64,000 nucleotides of DNA. Source: Glutinoglossum americanum. Its lineage: Eukaryota; Ascomycota; Geoglossomycetes; Geoglossales; Geoglossaceae. The position numbers were made by a program, and so were the translations under genes. Shown here in pieces: positions 44,129-55,213 of this stretch (position 1 is the first letter of the stretch; each line of letters begins with the position of its first letter). The notes beneath the pieces were generated by a model. The model searched no databases, had not been told where the DNA came from, and saw nothing but the letters and a program-made list of their open reading frames with translations. Where the stretch lies: NCBI GenBank assembly GCA_020080175.1, contig JAGHQL010000126.1:1-64000 (forward strand), in the 5' to 3' direction.

Positions 44129-44767
44129 TTCGGAAGGAGCAAGCTTATGTTCGATTGTGGCCCTTCTGAGGTCTCCCGACCGACCCCCCCTTTTTTTTCG
44201 ACACGGCATGGTTGACCACAACGGTCAACATAGCACGCTATTCTATCCATCTATTTCTTTCCCTTATGCTCGGCTTTTGGCATGACACCTACAATCCTTC
44301 TGCATCTCGCACTCTTCTTCAACGCATCATCTAAATCTCTACGCTCTCCTGCACTGTGCTTCGACACAACGTCTATAGGTCCTTAGCGTGTTGTACTGCA
44401 TCTCTCTGTCCATTATAGGTAGGCTAGCACAGCGCGCGCAAATCTCCTGTCCCCCGCACTCTTGTTTGCCTTGTTTGGTGTCCCACCTCTCACACAACAC
44501 CCACATTCATCAATCCAGTAGGTGCTGCTTAACACAGTCTCTATATACTTCTGTGTTTTGCACATAGGTTAGTGCCAAACCTACGTCTATCTCTCTATTT
44601 TATGCGGCTTAGTATAACACCCACTTTTATTACGATACATCTTAACACGTTCCTTTGTCATTAAGGTCATTTTATCTGGAAAACCGTACCTCTCTTCAAC
44701 TGCCTATCTACTGTCTTTAAAGGGATCAACACGAAGCACCTCATTGACGTCTCCACAACTAGAAAAC

Positions 44768-45541
44768 ATGCCAGGCAAGTCTATCAAGTCTCTAGGAATA
44801 ATCCTCCGTAAGTCTCCATATATTTATAACCTCTTTGTCGAATTTTTTTTCTTGTGCTGATGCAAGCTACAACAGCCCAGGCGCCCAAGGAGGGCTTGAG
44901 GAAGAAGGAGAAGAAGGTTAAGCGTGAGTCTTTATTCTTTCATCATCTTTTCACAGAAGCCGCATTCTTTATCTTGCTAACACCCACCACAGGCGATGTG
45001 GCGAAGGTCATTCGTGATGAATCTCGTGAGTCTGCATGCACTCCCCTTTTCTAAGAGGAAGCCGTTCCATTTCCCCCTCTAACATACATGTTGTAGGCAC
45101 AATGATTGAGAAAACTAGGGATGACGTGGATGAGCTGGTTGGGGCTGGTTATAGGAATATAGAGGGCCGTATGGCACATAAGGGCTTAGGTGGGGTTGCA
45201 CGGTCTCTCCTCGAACTAGAGGAGAAGACTAAGGTATTTTCCTGCCCGCCTAAGCACTTGCACCCAGACGTGCCGCTCGATGTCCTTAGAGAGGTTTGGG
45301 ATAAGCTCTCGAGTGAACCCATGTTACCGCCTCTGACCCTAGTTTCTGGTGAGTGATAGGACTCCTACTTTGAGGACCCTTTAGGCCGGGCGACGGGTAA
45401 AGGCTTACTGCTTTCGCGCAATTAGGTAGATCAGGTAAATCGCCCCGGAAGGCTCCGGTCCAGAACCCTCCTCCCACTGAGTACTCTTCTGAGAGCTCCT
45501 CCGGTAACTCTCACGAGGATTCGACCCAGGAATCACCATGA
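44768..45541 (+). CDS. Unrecognised 162-residue protein, five exons, all introns phase 1
   Basis: Exons at 44768-44807, 44876-44923, 44993-45025, 45097-45348 and 45426-45541 give one open frame of 489 bases. Every donor is GTAAGT or GTGAGT, and the introns at 44924 and 45026 have perfect CTAAC branch points. The protein starts MPGKSIKSLGIIL, has a Lys-rich stretch (PKEGLRKKEKKVKR), a helical middle (TMIEKTRDDVDELVGAGYRN, SLLELEEKTK), then PDVPLDVLREVWDKLSSE, and a Ser/Glu/Pro-rich tail ending DSTQESP. I recognise no family. All four introns interrupt codons after the first base, so each internal exon can be added or skipped without a frame change. It lies in a gene-poor stretch and may be lineage-specific. 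Confidence 0.65.
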
Positions 45542-46249
45542 GAATCCCCTGGAAAATTTCCCCAAAGCTTCCTCATAGTATCCATCCTGGACTCCTCTGG
45601 AACTCCGGATGTCCAGGGATGCGAGCAACGAATGAAACCTACCTAAGGGGTCCAAGGAGTTAGATCGGAGGGAACTGAATTGTAAATGGAGAGTTTGTGA
45701 CGGCAATGATGCTTGCTAGGTGATCAAAATTTGTTTCTTAAACCACCGGTTTTTTTTAAGACTACGTCTTCTAATTCTAATTCTCTAGCCTAGTTGGTTT
45801 TATCTCATGAGGCGATAACAAGACTTAACTGAGTCTCTTGGTACATGATGGTGATACATTAGAAGAGTGTAGCTGTGCACAAGGCCGAGTATCCACTATC
45901 GCCCACTAATCTGTTGTGTGAACAATATCCATCAGACAAACATTCACGGATCCTAAGAAGTGGTTCTAAAATGGTAGTAGTAGTATCCGGAAGCGTGAAG
46001 TATAACTTAACTTTACATAGTGGTGAGGGGTAAGGAGTTGTAAATATATAAAGGGAATTATGTCGAGCATGAGCGTGGCTAGCACTCTGGCTCAAACATA
46101 ATGAAATCGTCACAACAAACCATCCTAGAGTAGTAACAAGGAAAGGACAGGGAGCGGTAGATAACAGCCAACTCTTTGAATGCGAGCAAAGTGAGGATGA
46201 CAATTTGTGACTAGTAATACTCTCCTAAAGTCTACACCCCCCCAATCAG
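45542..46249. other. Convergent region, orphan gene and PEX11
   Basis: About 700 bases, AT-richer than the genes around it. A minus-strand frame at 45859-46203 has a hydrophobic start but no conserved content or splice partner and is not called. Confidence 0.5.
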
Positions 46250-47171
46250 TTACGCCGTCTTTTTCCACACGCCATAAACGCCAATTAAGCTGCTAACGGT
46301 TCCCGCAAGGCCAACGAATCCGTCATCGAAATTAGTCAAGCCAAGGGCGGAACTAGGAACTGTGAGATCGCAGAGGTCGGAAATGAGCTGGAGATTGGTT
46401 GCAGCACGCTCTCTGTGAACATGTCAACTTTTTCATTCCACTATCGCCAAGGTTGAGAAACGAGCAAAGTAACGCACCTCTCAAGTCTTTTGCACTCGAC
46501 CAGACCCTCACCATCTTTCTTGTCGATGCTCCGCTCCCGCTGGCGCAGCTGGTGCAGGGTATATAACCCGGCCACAGTATTGAAGAGGAGTCCAACCAGC
46601 CATGCTCGATAAGCTTCCCTCTGAATGCGGCCCGCTATGGAGATTGGTTTAATGCCCGAGGCATCCAGCTGAACAAAGCACACATTAGCACATACGCACA
46701 GAACTACAGCAACCCAGAAGATATGATCTTCCTACATAAGTGATCGAATCCAAGCTCAGATACATCCCATACCCCAGCTGCCTCCCAATAGCACAGTACC
46801 TCATCACTGGGTCCAACGACTTCTTATCCAAAGCCTCCGCCGCAGCCTTAAAGTGCTCCACAAACTTCCCTACACGCATCAGCTTCCGGGCGAGCCCAAA
46901 TTGCTTCTTTATTGCCTCATAGGTCTTGATCTGCGATGCAGGGTGGTTCGTGCGGAAGAGGTACCAGGCGTAGAAGCGGGAGAAGTATTGGAGCGTTCGG
47001 AGGATCTTGTCGCGGCCAACTGGGGCAAATCAGTTAACCGCTTGGTCTCCGAGACAAGTGAGAAAGGGGGGTAGGGGACTGCGCTCGGTGAGCTGAAAAC
47101 TTACCTGTGGTCGCGATGAATTTCAGATAGTGGGCCACTGAGGGGTGGTAGACTAGTGCGTCTGCAACCAT
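46250..47171 (-). CDS. PEX11: Peroxisomal membrane protein PEX11
   Basis: PEX11 drives peroxisome elongation and proliferation. The start MVADALVYHPSVAHYLKFIATT is the canonical N-terminus and forms the amphipathic helix used in membrane remodelling. Exon joins give VGRDKILRTLQYFSRFYAWYLFRTN, FGLARKLMRVGKFVEHFKAA, YCAIGRQLGYGMYLSLDSIT, then LDASGIKPISIAGRIQREAYRAWLVGLLF, ECKRLE and AATNLQLISDLCDLTVPSS. The end FDDGFVGLAGTVSSLIGVY...WKKTA is the conserved C-terminal membrane segment, with the stop at 46250-46252. Four introns lie inside this range. An upstream exon can be joined in frame and would lengthen the N-terminus (see findings). Confidence 0.9.
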
Positions 47172-47707
47172 TGCGAAGGTGAGTCCTGTAGGTCAATGGA
47201 GCGTTCTGAATAGAGGGTAAACCGTGAAAGGCAAGGTGATGTCTAGTCCAAAGTCGTTGGACAAGATGTGGGTGAATTAATACCAAATGCTGGGGGGTGG
47301 GCATCTAAGAAAAGCTCGTCGAGCTTGGACCTCGGCAATTCATCACAGGTATTTTCAACAGAGGTACTACGTAAATCGCCATCATATGCAAGGTAGGGAG
47401 GGGCTTCTTTAACGTTTTTGCGCCACGCCTTCATGATGGATGATGGCTAATGGATATTTAGGGATAATTTGCGGAAGTGACGGAGTGGTAATTTAAGCAA
47501 CAGTGAGGAATCATATGCCGAAAGCTCTACCCAAGATTGTCGCTTTTCGTACGCCTCGTCTCGCACGCTTTACTTTGGGGGATTGTCTGCATTGTAAGAA
47601 GCTATTCGGGAATGTTGCACGTGTCCCCGCGAAGTGAACCACTAGGTTCTGCTACCTCACCAGTGAATAACAAACCCAATACAACGAAGCTGATAAGTAG
47701 ACATGCT

Positions 47708-49930
47708 CTAGACCTTGTAAAAGCAAAAGGCTACATAAAAGCCTATGAAGGAACGCTATCAGTTGAAGCTTCTATAGGTATTAAGGGTCTCAATATGAAT
47801 ACTCACTCGCCGCTTCCATCTCCTCCTTGGAAACTGTCAGCGGTCCTCTCCCTCTCTCTCTAACCCCCATCCTCTCACTCAATGGGCCAAGGATGGGATC
47901 ATCTCTCTCCTCCTTCCATACATCCGCAAAGGGCTTGCGATATGAAAGCTCCAAGTTATAGTCTTCTGCTAGGCTGATGGCCGAAATCGAAAGTAAGCGA
48001 ATACCCTATACCACGACGGGATTTTCTGCGGCGACTTACGCTCTGAAAGCTTCCCAAGGAACAACATATTCCGGAACATCTTCCACAGACTCTTCCATAA
48101 AGTAGCTGTACTTCCACCCAAACGGAGGCCTAAATATCCCATCTTGCGGGGTCTTGCCCGGAAATCGTACTCGATATATGCTGTTTCCCCACTCCGCCAC
48201 CTCCTCTGCCTCCCCTTCCTCCTTTTCCTCCCCCTTCTGTGAAGATGCATCGTTCTCGTTAGCAGCAGAACTATCTTCTTTCTTCGCCATGGTCTTGTGG
48301 AACTCGACGACCCTCTCGCTTAGTACATCTGAGTTAGGAATGACGCCGATGAATCTTCCACCTTTTTTTAAACTTCCCGCAACGTTCCTTAACATCCCTC
48401 TTGCTTTCTCTGGGCTTTCGAAGGCATAGTGCATACAGAACATCATTGATACAATGTCAAACCCACCGCCCCCCCACCTCGCGCTTGCAGCCCCCCCTAC
48501 CCCGGGATCGATCCCCACATCTCTGATCAGCGGAATATCTCCCAGCCACTCCCCGTAAGCGTCTTTTACAAAGAAGCGCCCTTCGAATACCCCCCGTCCT
48601 CGCCCGCCCCTGAAACCGCCCCGGCCGCCTCTGCCACCCCTGCCACCCCGTCCACCTTCTCTCATGTCCCGGTATCTATCCCTCGCCTGCTGAATTGAAA
48701 CATCTGCAGGATCAACGCCAACATACAATTCGACTGGCTGCGGGGCTTGAGCCCATTTTCCAAGGTCCCCTCCTTTACCACATCCGATGTCTAGAACTAG
48801 TAAACCCGGTTTTTCGTCATGCATGCCTTCTAATCCTCCGCCTTCCATACCTTCAGCCCATTTAGCTTGCTCAGAGCCGCCTGGTGTGAAATCTTCATTA
48901 GGAGAAAACTTCTGTATCACTGTGCTCTTAACCCAGTTGTTAAAACTTCTTAGCCCGCGGATCTTGCTCGAGTTGTTCCGCCACTCGCGCCCTCGCTGTG
49001 GAACTGTGTTGTAATGCTGTTTAACCACATCATGTACACCTCGCGTCGCGGCTGCCCTTTGTGCATCCCGGATTTGTTCTTGTTCGCGTTCGATTTGCCG
49101 TTGGCGAAGTGTCTCCCTCTCGGTAGCGGAAATACGAGAAGCGCCACCCGGGCGTTTCAATTTACGCGGAGGAGAGCGAGGAGGAGGAGAGGGCGTACGA
49201 TCTTTTGGCTTCGGGGAAGGAGAGCGCCGACGATAGGAATAGTGTCGTTCTCTTCTGCGGTCATGCGAGAATCGGTGACCCGGTGAGCGCGATCGGTTGT
49301 GGCGAGAGTGAGCATCAGCTGGACTTCGAGTGCGCCGAGGAGGTCTAGTGGGATCCGACGAAGTTTTCTTTGAGAAGCGCGGTAGATTTGCCGTTGTCAT
49401 CGGAACTGGAGAGGCATCATAGCCCCCAACATGACTTTCTGATGACCCTTTCTTAACCCTCTTAAACACAGTAGCGGCTAAGCTGCCGTCTTGGGCATCC
49501 GCAGCTTGTGGCGAGCTTGACCTCTTAGCTGAATGTATGGGCGAAGAAGAGGCTGCGTTGGTCTCAGAGTTGAGCTCCGGCGACCGCGGACGTTTTTTGC
49601 GCTTCTGTGGCAGTGCTGGCGACGACCCTCCATAGTGTGGGTCTTCAGTGTTCTGCATTTTGGACTGTTCTTCACGTACTACGTCTCCGTGCTCGGAATG
49701 CCCGTTAGGAGGGAGACCTCGCTTGCGTACCTGACAAAGGGATTAGGCCCTGATCTACACTAAAGCAGACGCTGGGAAGAGAAATAGTAACTCGCTTCAG
49801 TATCCGCTACGGCGTCATCTGGTACATCTTTGCCATCTGCTGTGTCACTCTTCCTGCGAGCCCCCGGCTCATTTGACTCGGCTGCTGCATCCTCAGAGGA
49901 AGTGAATATGTCCCGCGCCGGGTCATACAT
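47708..49930 (-). CDS. ABD1: mRNA cap guanine-N7 methyltransferase
   Basis: The enzyme methylates the guanine cap of nascent mRNA with S-adenosylmethionine. The start MYDPARDIFTSSEDAA is typical. A short intron near 49735-49795 leads to a basic, Ser/Arg-rich region (RRSPSPKPKDRTPSPPPRSP). The catalytic domain begins VHDVVKQHYN and RSFNNWVKSTVIQKF, with VLDIGCGKGGDLGKW as the SAM-binding loop, YVGVDPADVS, FDIVSMMFCMHYAFES and RFIGVIPNSD. A Gly/Arg-rich insertion (GGRGGRGG...) sits after motif II at about 48590-48660. The end is restored by two introns: ALAEDYNLELSYRKPF, then EAAS joined to FYVAFCFYKV, stop at 47708-47710. Divergent from RPN7. Confidence 0.93.
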
Positions 49931-50240
49931 GGTTAGGGATAGTTAAATGTTAAATGTATTTCAATAGGCTACTGCTGCGCATAGATCCGACACCTCAGCA
50001 TTTGCGAGAATCTGAGCTTTCGGAAAGGGAAATCGAAAACAAAGGCGAAAATCGAAATGTCGAGCCGGAATGGAGGTTGATCCATCAAACATGTGACTTC
50101 GATACCCTGACCGGGTAAGCAGGCGTTGTTATAGCTTAAACGACATCCTTGCGCATTGGAGCATCAACAACAACTCTTACCATCCTCCTTACGCCTGAAT
50201 ATATCTTGCCAACCCTCATCTCTACCGCCCAGATCCTACG
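49931..50240. other. Bidirectional promoter, ABD1 (-) and RPN7 (+)
   Basis: 310 bases between two housekeeping starts. No TATA box or RNA gene is evident. Confidence 0.55.
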
Positions 50241-51881
50241 ATGGGTTCTGATCCTCAATATGCTAGATATCCCGATCTTGCCCTTGCGCAGCACATTTTC
50301 GCTCTTACCAACCCGTCGTCTTCAAACACAGCTCAGCTGTCATCGCTGAAAATCCTTCAAGATGCGATCACTGAGCATAAAATGGCACCTCTCTACAGGC
50401 ATCTTGCACATCCGGTTGACGGCGTACTCAACTTAGGTGGTGAAGGCTCTTCGCAAAAGCCTATGGCTGCTTCCAAGAAGGGTAGCGCGGCAGCCAATAT
50501 AATAGCAGGCAGGAAAATTCCTCACAAGCTTGACTTCCCATGGGATGAGAAGCTGTATGAGAAGCTGGAGAAAGAGAACAAAAGTGAGCTCGAAAGTTTT
50601 CAGAAGGAAGAGGATGAAGCAGCAGAGAAGGCTGGGGAGACGGAAGTACAAGCAGCAAAAGGCAAGAGAGCTGAATTCTGGGCCCGAGTTGGTGACAAGG
50701 TGAGGCGCCCTATCACAATATGAGAGCTTCAATGCAATGGAGCGTTGAACAGCTCCGGTTAGGAGGACTAGCAAGCCAAATTCTAACACATCTTATTTAA
50801 TTATCAGGATAAAGCGATCTCATCCTACGAGTCGGTTTTTGAAAAGACAGGCGTGCTGGGTACAAAAATAGACCTAGTTCTTGCCATAATACGTGTGGGT
50901 ATGTTCTTCGCAGATAAGCAACTTGTCAAGAAGAACGTCGATAGGGCAAAAGCGCTCGTCGACACCGGTGGCGATTGGGATCGCCGTAATCGTTTGAAAG
51001 CTTACCAGGGCCTCTATCTTCTTACTGTCCGGTCTTATAACCTCGCAGCTCCGCTATTACTCGACAGTCTCTCAACATTCACAAGCTACGAACTTTGTAC
51101 TTATTCCAGCCTTGTAGTCTATTCCGTTCTTGCTGGCTCGGTTGCATTGAAACGTGTCGATTTCAAAGCCAAGGTTGTTGATGCACCTGAAATCAAGGCT
51201 ATTCTTGGGGATGGTGAAGACAAACTAGCTGCTCTCACAGGCGCTGCATCTGCTGGGCCTGGAGCAGGGGACGAGGAGATGCAAGATGTACCTAAGGCTA
51301 CATCCACTGCGTCATCTGCAGCTGTGAATCTCACTGCTCTCGGCTCTTCCGCCAGTGGGCAATTAGATGTGGAGACTTCTGTGGATTTCTCACCCCTAGC
51401 GTCCTTGGTAAAGAGCCTATACAATGGTGATTACCGCTCCTTCTTCGCCGCTCTAGCGGCAGTTGAAGAGAATTTTTTGAGTCAGGACAGATATCTGTGG
51501 GAACACAGGGGTTGGTTTGTCCGAGAGATGCGACTTAGGGGTTATCAGCAGTTGCTACAGAGCTACAGAGTGGTTGGGCTGGGAAGTATGGCGCATGATT
51601 TCGGGGTGTCTGTGGATTTCCTAGATCGGTGAGATATTTTTTTCGCATCGACCACGAACTAAATCTCCTTGCTGACTCTTGACCTTAGTGATCTGGCAAA
51701 ATTTATCGCTGCTGACCGTATACCTTGCACCATTGACCGTGTTAACGGAATTATTGAGACCAACCGGCCAGACGATAAGAATAAACAGTATAACGACGTG
51801 GTAAAGCAGGGCGATGCCCTAATCACCAAGCTGCAGAAATATGGGCAGGCTGTTAGGTTACGGGGGAGCGAGCGTGGATAA
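50241..51881 (+). CDS. RPN7: 26S proteasome regulatory subunit RPN7 (PSMD6)
   Basis: A lid subunit of the 19S regulatory particle. The start MGSDPQYARYPDLALAQHIF is characteristic. HKMAPLYRHL and helical repeats (DEKLYEKLEKENKSELESFQKEEDEAAEKA) fill exon 1, followed by an intron from about 50700 to 50808. Exon 2 continues with KAISSYESVFEKTGVLGTKIDLVLAIIRVG, NRLKAYQGLYLL and the PCI domain (YELCTYSSLVVYSVL). A ~60-residue Ala/Ser-rich insertion lies in the PCI region near 51205-51385. The PCI domain then resumes with FSPLASLVKSLYNGDYRSFF and YLWEHRGWFVREMRLRGYQQ. After a short intron, DLAKFIAADRIPCTIDRVNGIIETNRPD forms the winged helix. Length and ends agree with the family. Confidence 0.94.
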
Positions 51882-52962
51882 GTTAGGTATAGCGGCGTCC
51901 TTGTCGTTTTTAAGGACGCAGTGCATCGCGTCGACATACTAGGAATAGGGGATGGTGGGGGCCGGTATTAGGCTGAAATTGGATGAAGATTCTCAGACCA
52001 GAACGCCCATACACTCTGGCAAACATTTTCTTCTCAACTGGGAGAGTAGCTGGTAATGAAGCAGCGACACTTGCATGTGTACCAATAGATTACTGCTAGA
52101 AAATCTTCGTGTTCCTATTCGCGTCCTTTCTTGACCGGAGCAATGCTTTATCCTATCGCCATGCCAAATCACTCCAGCGACCCAACCATCTCACAAGTCA
52201 ATCCGACAGTTCGGTTCGCGTATCGCCTCATCTGACAATGGACTTAAGTGAAGGAGGGCAAGAGAGATGGTGCATGCATTGCATAGAGACATTTTAGAAG
52301 GCCTGAAAGGAGGATCAGGTGAATATGAACCAAGAATTAGTAACCTATTTAGGGCAAGGACTCTGGGAGGGGATTGCTAGTCTAACATCTTGTCGAAGCA
52401 GAAATTTCACCGGCTGGGAAAATTGTTTTTGCAAGAAAATTTTCAGATGGTTTTCTTATCGCTCACAGCTTTTTTGGCGAATCGTTTTTTCTCAGCCCTC
52501 ACCATCGTCTATCCTAATCGATCAATTCATTCGCCGGCTCGGCTGGAGAGATTGATCGATGCCTACGATTTGATAGCCATAATTGAGGCCAGACCGGGCG
52601 AGAGAGGCTGCCCTATATGTCGTCATGGAACTTTCTACGAGTGAGAGTTGCACCTTCTATGCCGCTTTGCAGGCACCTTGATGGTGGACGAAAACCGATC
52701 GTGGGGTTTCGAAATGCATGTAGGTGCTTCCTTGATAAGGTTTACTTTTCGATTCCTCCCGATACCGGTCGCTTTTTTTTTCTCTGCGATTGTTTTTCCC
52801 TGCAAGTCTGCTGACTCGGGACCTGTTTGCTTCTGTTGACGTTCCATTCCACCGTATATAAAGGTTTAATCTCTTTGGTAAAGTCCCGCTCCAAGCTTAC
52901 CAGTAATTTCTCCGCAGACACCATTCCATCGTTACCACTTTCACCGACCCTCACTAGAAGCA
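51882..52962. other. Intergenic region, RPN7 to alanine aminotransferase
   Basis: About 1.08 kb. Overlapping frames at 52109-52820 lack conserved content. The 3' part holds T-rich tracts near 52775-52800 and a TATA box at 52855-52862. Confidence 0.6.
52855..52862 (+). promoter_or_regulatory. TATA box of the alanine aminotransferase gene
   Basis: TATATAAA lies 101 bases upstream of the ATG at 52963 and is followed by CT-rich sequence (CCACTTTCACCGACCCTCAC) typical of a fungal transcription start region. Confidence 0.6.
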
Positions 52963-54539
52963 TGTCTTCCACGCCGCAACTTCGCAGTCTATCCATTGAC
53001 AACATCAATCCTCACGTTAAGGAAGCCAAGTATGCCGTGAGAGGTGAACTGGCAGTTCGAGCCGAAACATACCGTTCGCAGCTTGCCCAGCAGCAGGGTG
53101 GGAGCCTCCCTTTCGACAAGATCATTTCAGCAAACATTGGAAATCCACAGCAGCTAGACCAAAAACCAATCACATTCTTTCGTCAAGTACTAAGCTTGTT
53201 GGAATACCCACCTCTACTGGAAAAGGAAGACGTCCTGCTGAACAATCTGGGATATCAACAAGACGTACTTGAGAGAGCTAGATTTCTGCTGAAGGAATGC
53301 CGTAGTATTGGTGCGTATAGTCACAGTCAAGGTGTTCCCGGAATACGGAATAGCGTTGCACGGTTTATCGCCGGTTAGTCCCCCATGTCTCTTGAACTAC
53401 GGTTCGAATACTAATCCCTGTTACCCTGCAGAGCGAGATGGTCACCCCTCCGACCCGGGTTCAGTCTATCTTAGCGGTGGTGCTTCTTCTGGTGTTAACA
53501 CGCTTTTACACATCATTTGCTCGACGCCTGAGACGGGAGTTCTAGTTCCCATCCCCCAGTATCCGCTCTACACGGCTACGCTAGCTGTGCTTAACGCCCG
53601 TTGTGTGCCATACTATCTCGACGAGAATCATGCATGGGGAACTGACATGGATGCTATCCGATCCGCATTAGCGAAAGCAAAAGCGGAAGGCACGGATGTA
53701 CGTGCTATCGCAGTCATCAACCCCGGAAACCCAACTGGCGCAAGTCTCGGGGAAGAGGATATTAAGAACGTCCTGGAAATCGCGGCCAATGAGAAGTTGG
53801 TAGTTATTGCGGATGAGGTATACCAAACCAATGTCTTTCTGGGCAAATTCCATTCCTTCAAAAAAGTTCTCCGAGATTTACAGTCGGCCGAGCCCGGAAA
53901 ATATGACAACATCGAGCTAGGGTCACTGCATAGCGTCTCTAAGGGGATGGTAGGCGAATGCGGACACCGAGGAGGCTATTTCGAACTTGTGGGATTTGAC
54001 CCAAAAGTTGTAGAGCAAATCTACAAGTTCGTCAGCATCAGTCTTTGCCCACCTGTCATTGGTCAGTGCCTTGTGGAGTTGATGGTCAATCCACCCAGAG
54101 AGGGGGAACCAAGTCATGCTCTATATAAACAAGAATACAACGATATCTTCGCAGGACTGAAGGCCAGAGCTACCGCACTTTACGAGGCATTTAAGGAGAT
54201 GGAGGGCGTGGAGTGTCAGGAACCTCAGGTAATTTTGCCCCAGCACTCCTAAATCCCGTGATTGTTGACTTAAATACGCAGGGCTCTATGTACCTTTTCC
54301 CGACCATCCGATTGCCCCCGTGCGCCGTTGAGGCCGCGGCGAAGGAAGGCCGCAAGGCAGATGAGTTCTACTGCTTCCGGCTCCTGGACTCTACTGGCGT
54401 GTGCGTCGTGCCTGGCTCAGGCTTTGGCCAGAAGGAAGGCACACTGCACTTCCGAACCACGTTCCTGGCCCCTGGGACAGAATGGGTTGGCCGGATCGTG
54501 AAATTCCACAAAGAGTTCATGGATGAATTCAAAGGATAA
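52963..54539 (+). CDS. ALT1: Alanine aminotransferase (glutamate-pyruvate transaminase)
   Basis: A PLP enzyme that interconverts alanine and 2-oxoglutarate with pyruvate and glutamate. The start MSSTPQLRSLSIDNINPHVK has A at -3. Conserved blocks are KIISANIGNPQQLDQKPITF, GAYSHSQGVPGIRNSVARFI, then after a short intron ERDGHPSDPGSVYLSGGASSGV, PIPQYPLYTA, INPGNPTGASL, VIADEVYQTN, and SLHSVSKGMVGECGHRGGYFE with the PLP-binding Lys. A second intron (54227-54282 region) leads to GSMYLFPTIRLP and CVVPGSGFGQKEGTLHFRTTFL. The length is as expected and no mitochondrial presequence is seen, so a cytosolic form is likely. Confidence 0.94.
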
Positions 54540-55213
54540 TTTGGGGGTATATATATAGAAAAGAGGGGCTCTATTTGTGTCGCTTTGTTGGACGATAGAG
54601 CTCCATCGGCATATGTGCTTTTCGTTTGTAGATACGGCAGTACTATTTCAAATATAGATTTCCCCTCGAAAAGAGAGACACTAGCGTCACCCAACGCCAA
54701 CTTCACGAAAAGCGATACGATAAGCTCCCATCGGGTTTCTCGGTTATGTTGGAACCGAAGTGGTTGGGTCCGGGTATCCAAAATCTCGAGACGTTGAGAT
54801 GTGTCAAAACATTATGAAGCGTGAATCGATAAGACATGTCCTTAAAATATGATCCAAAGATCATGCCCTAGGGCGATATAATGCAAGATTTAGGATACAG
54901 GACCCTATTGTGGGGGAACTAAAAATGCTGTCCTCCAACACGGCCGACGAAGTATAAATAAATATCGCGAAATAAACAGTAACGCCGCATGAATACTCCT
55001 AACAGGGGAAAGCGACGTCTACACGTGAGAGCATGTGATATGTATGTACCAACGGAAAACCCTGGTTCAACTAACCCAGCGTTCGGATAATATGCTCCTC
55101 GTGTTCAGTGTAGTGAGATGAGACATCACCAAAGACTCCGTGTCTATGCATGTCACCCGTCCAGAATTATATATCATCTGCCGACCGAATTTCCCCCTTC
55201 CCGGCTGAGGCGG
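54540..55213. other. Convergent 3' region, alanine aminotransferase and membrane protein
   Basis: About 670 bases. A minus-strand frame overlapping 54368-54781 is a shadow of the aminotransferase exon and is not called. Nothing else is seen. Confidence 0.55.

Larger units (their letters stand above)
42067..44767. other. Gene-poor stretch, 2.7 kb
   Basis: No gene could be supported. It holds the carrier promoter (to about 42600), a short tandem duplication at 43111-43189, T-rich runs (43230-43262, 43628-43643), a tRNA-like segment at about 44040-44130, and a CT-rich part with repeated AG|GT motifs (about 44375-44670) leading to the gene at 44768. Confidence 0.55.

Noticed and set aside
45859-46203. 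Minus-strand frame with a hydrophobic start between the orphan gene and PEX11
   Set aside because: No conserved content, no splice partner, and it lies in the AT-rich 3' region of two converging genes.
48590-48670. Gly/Arg-rich repeat in ABD1 considered as a separate repeat element
   Set aside because: It is an in-frame low-complexity insertion of the methyltransferase, flanked by conserved motifs on both sides.
52827-52962. In-frame open extension upstream of alanine aminotransferase, which could be read as a mitochondrial presequence
   Set aside because: It has no ATG and contains a TATATAAA box at 52855-52862 followed by CT-rich start-site sequence, so it is promoter and leader.
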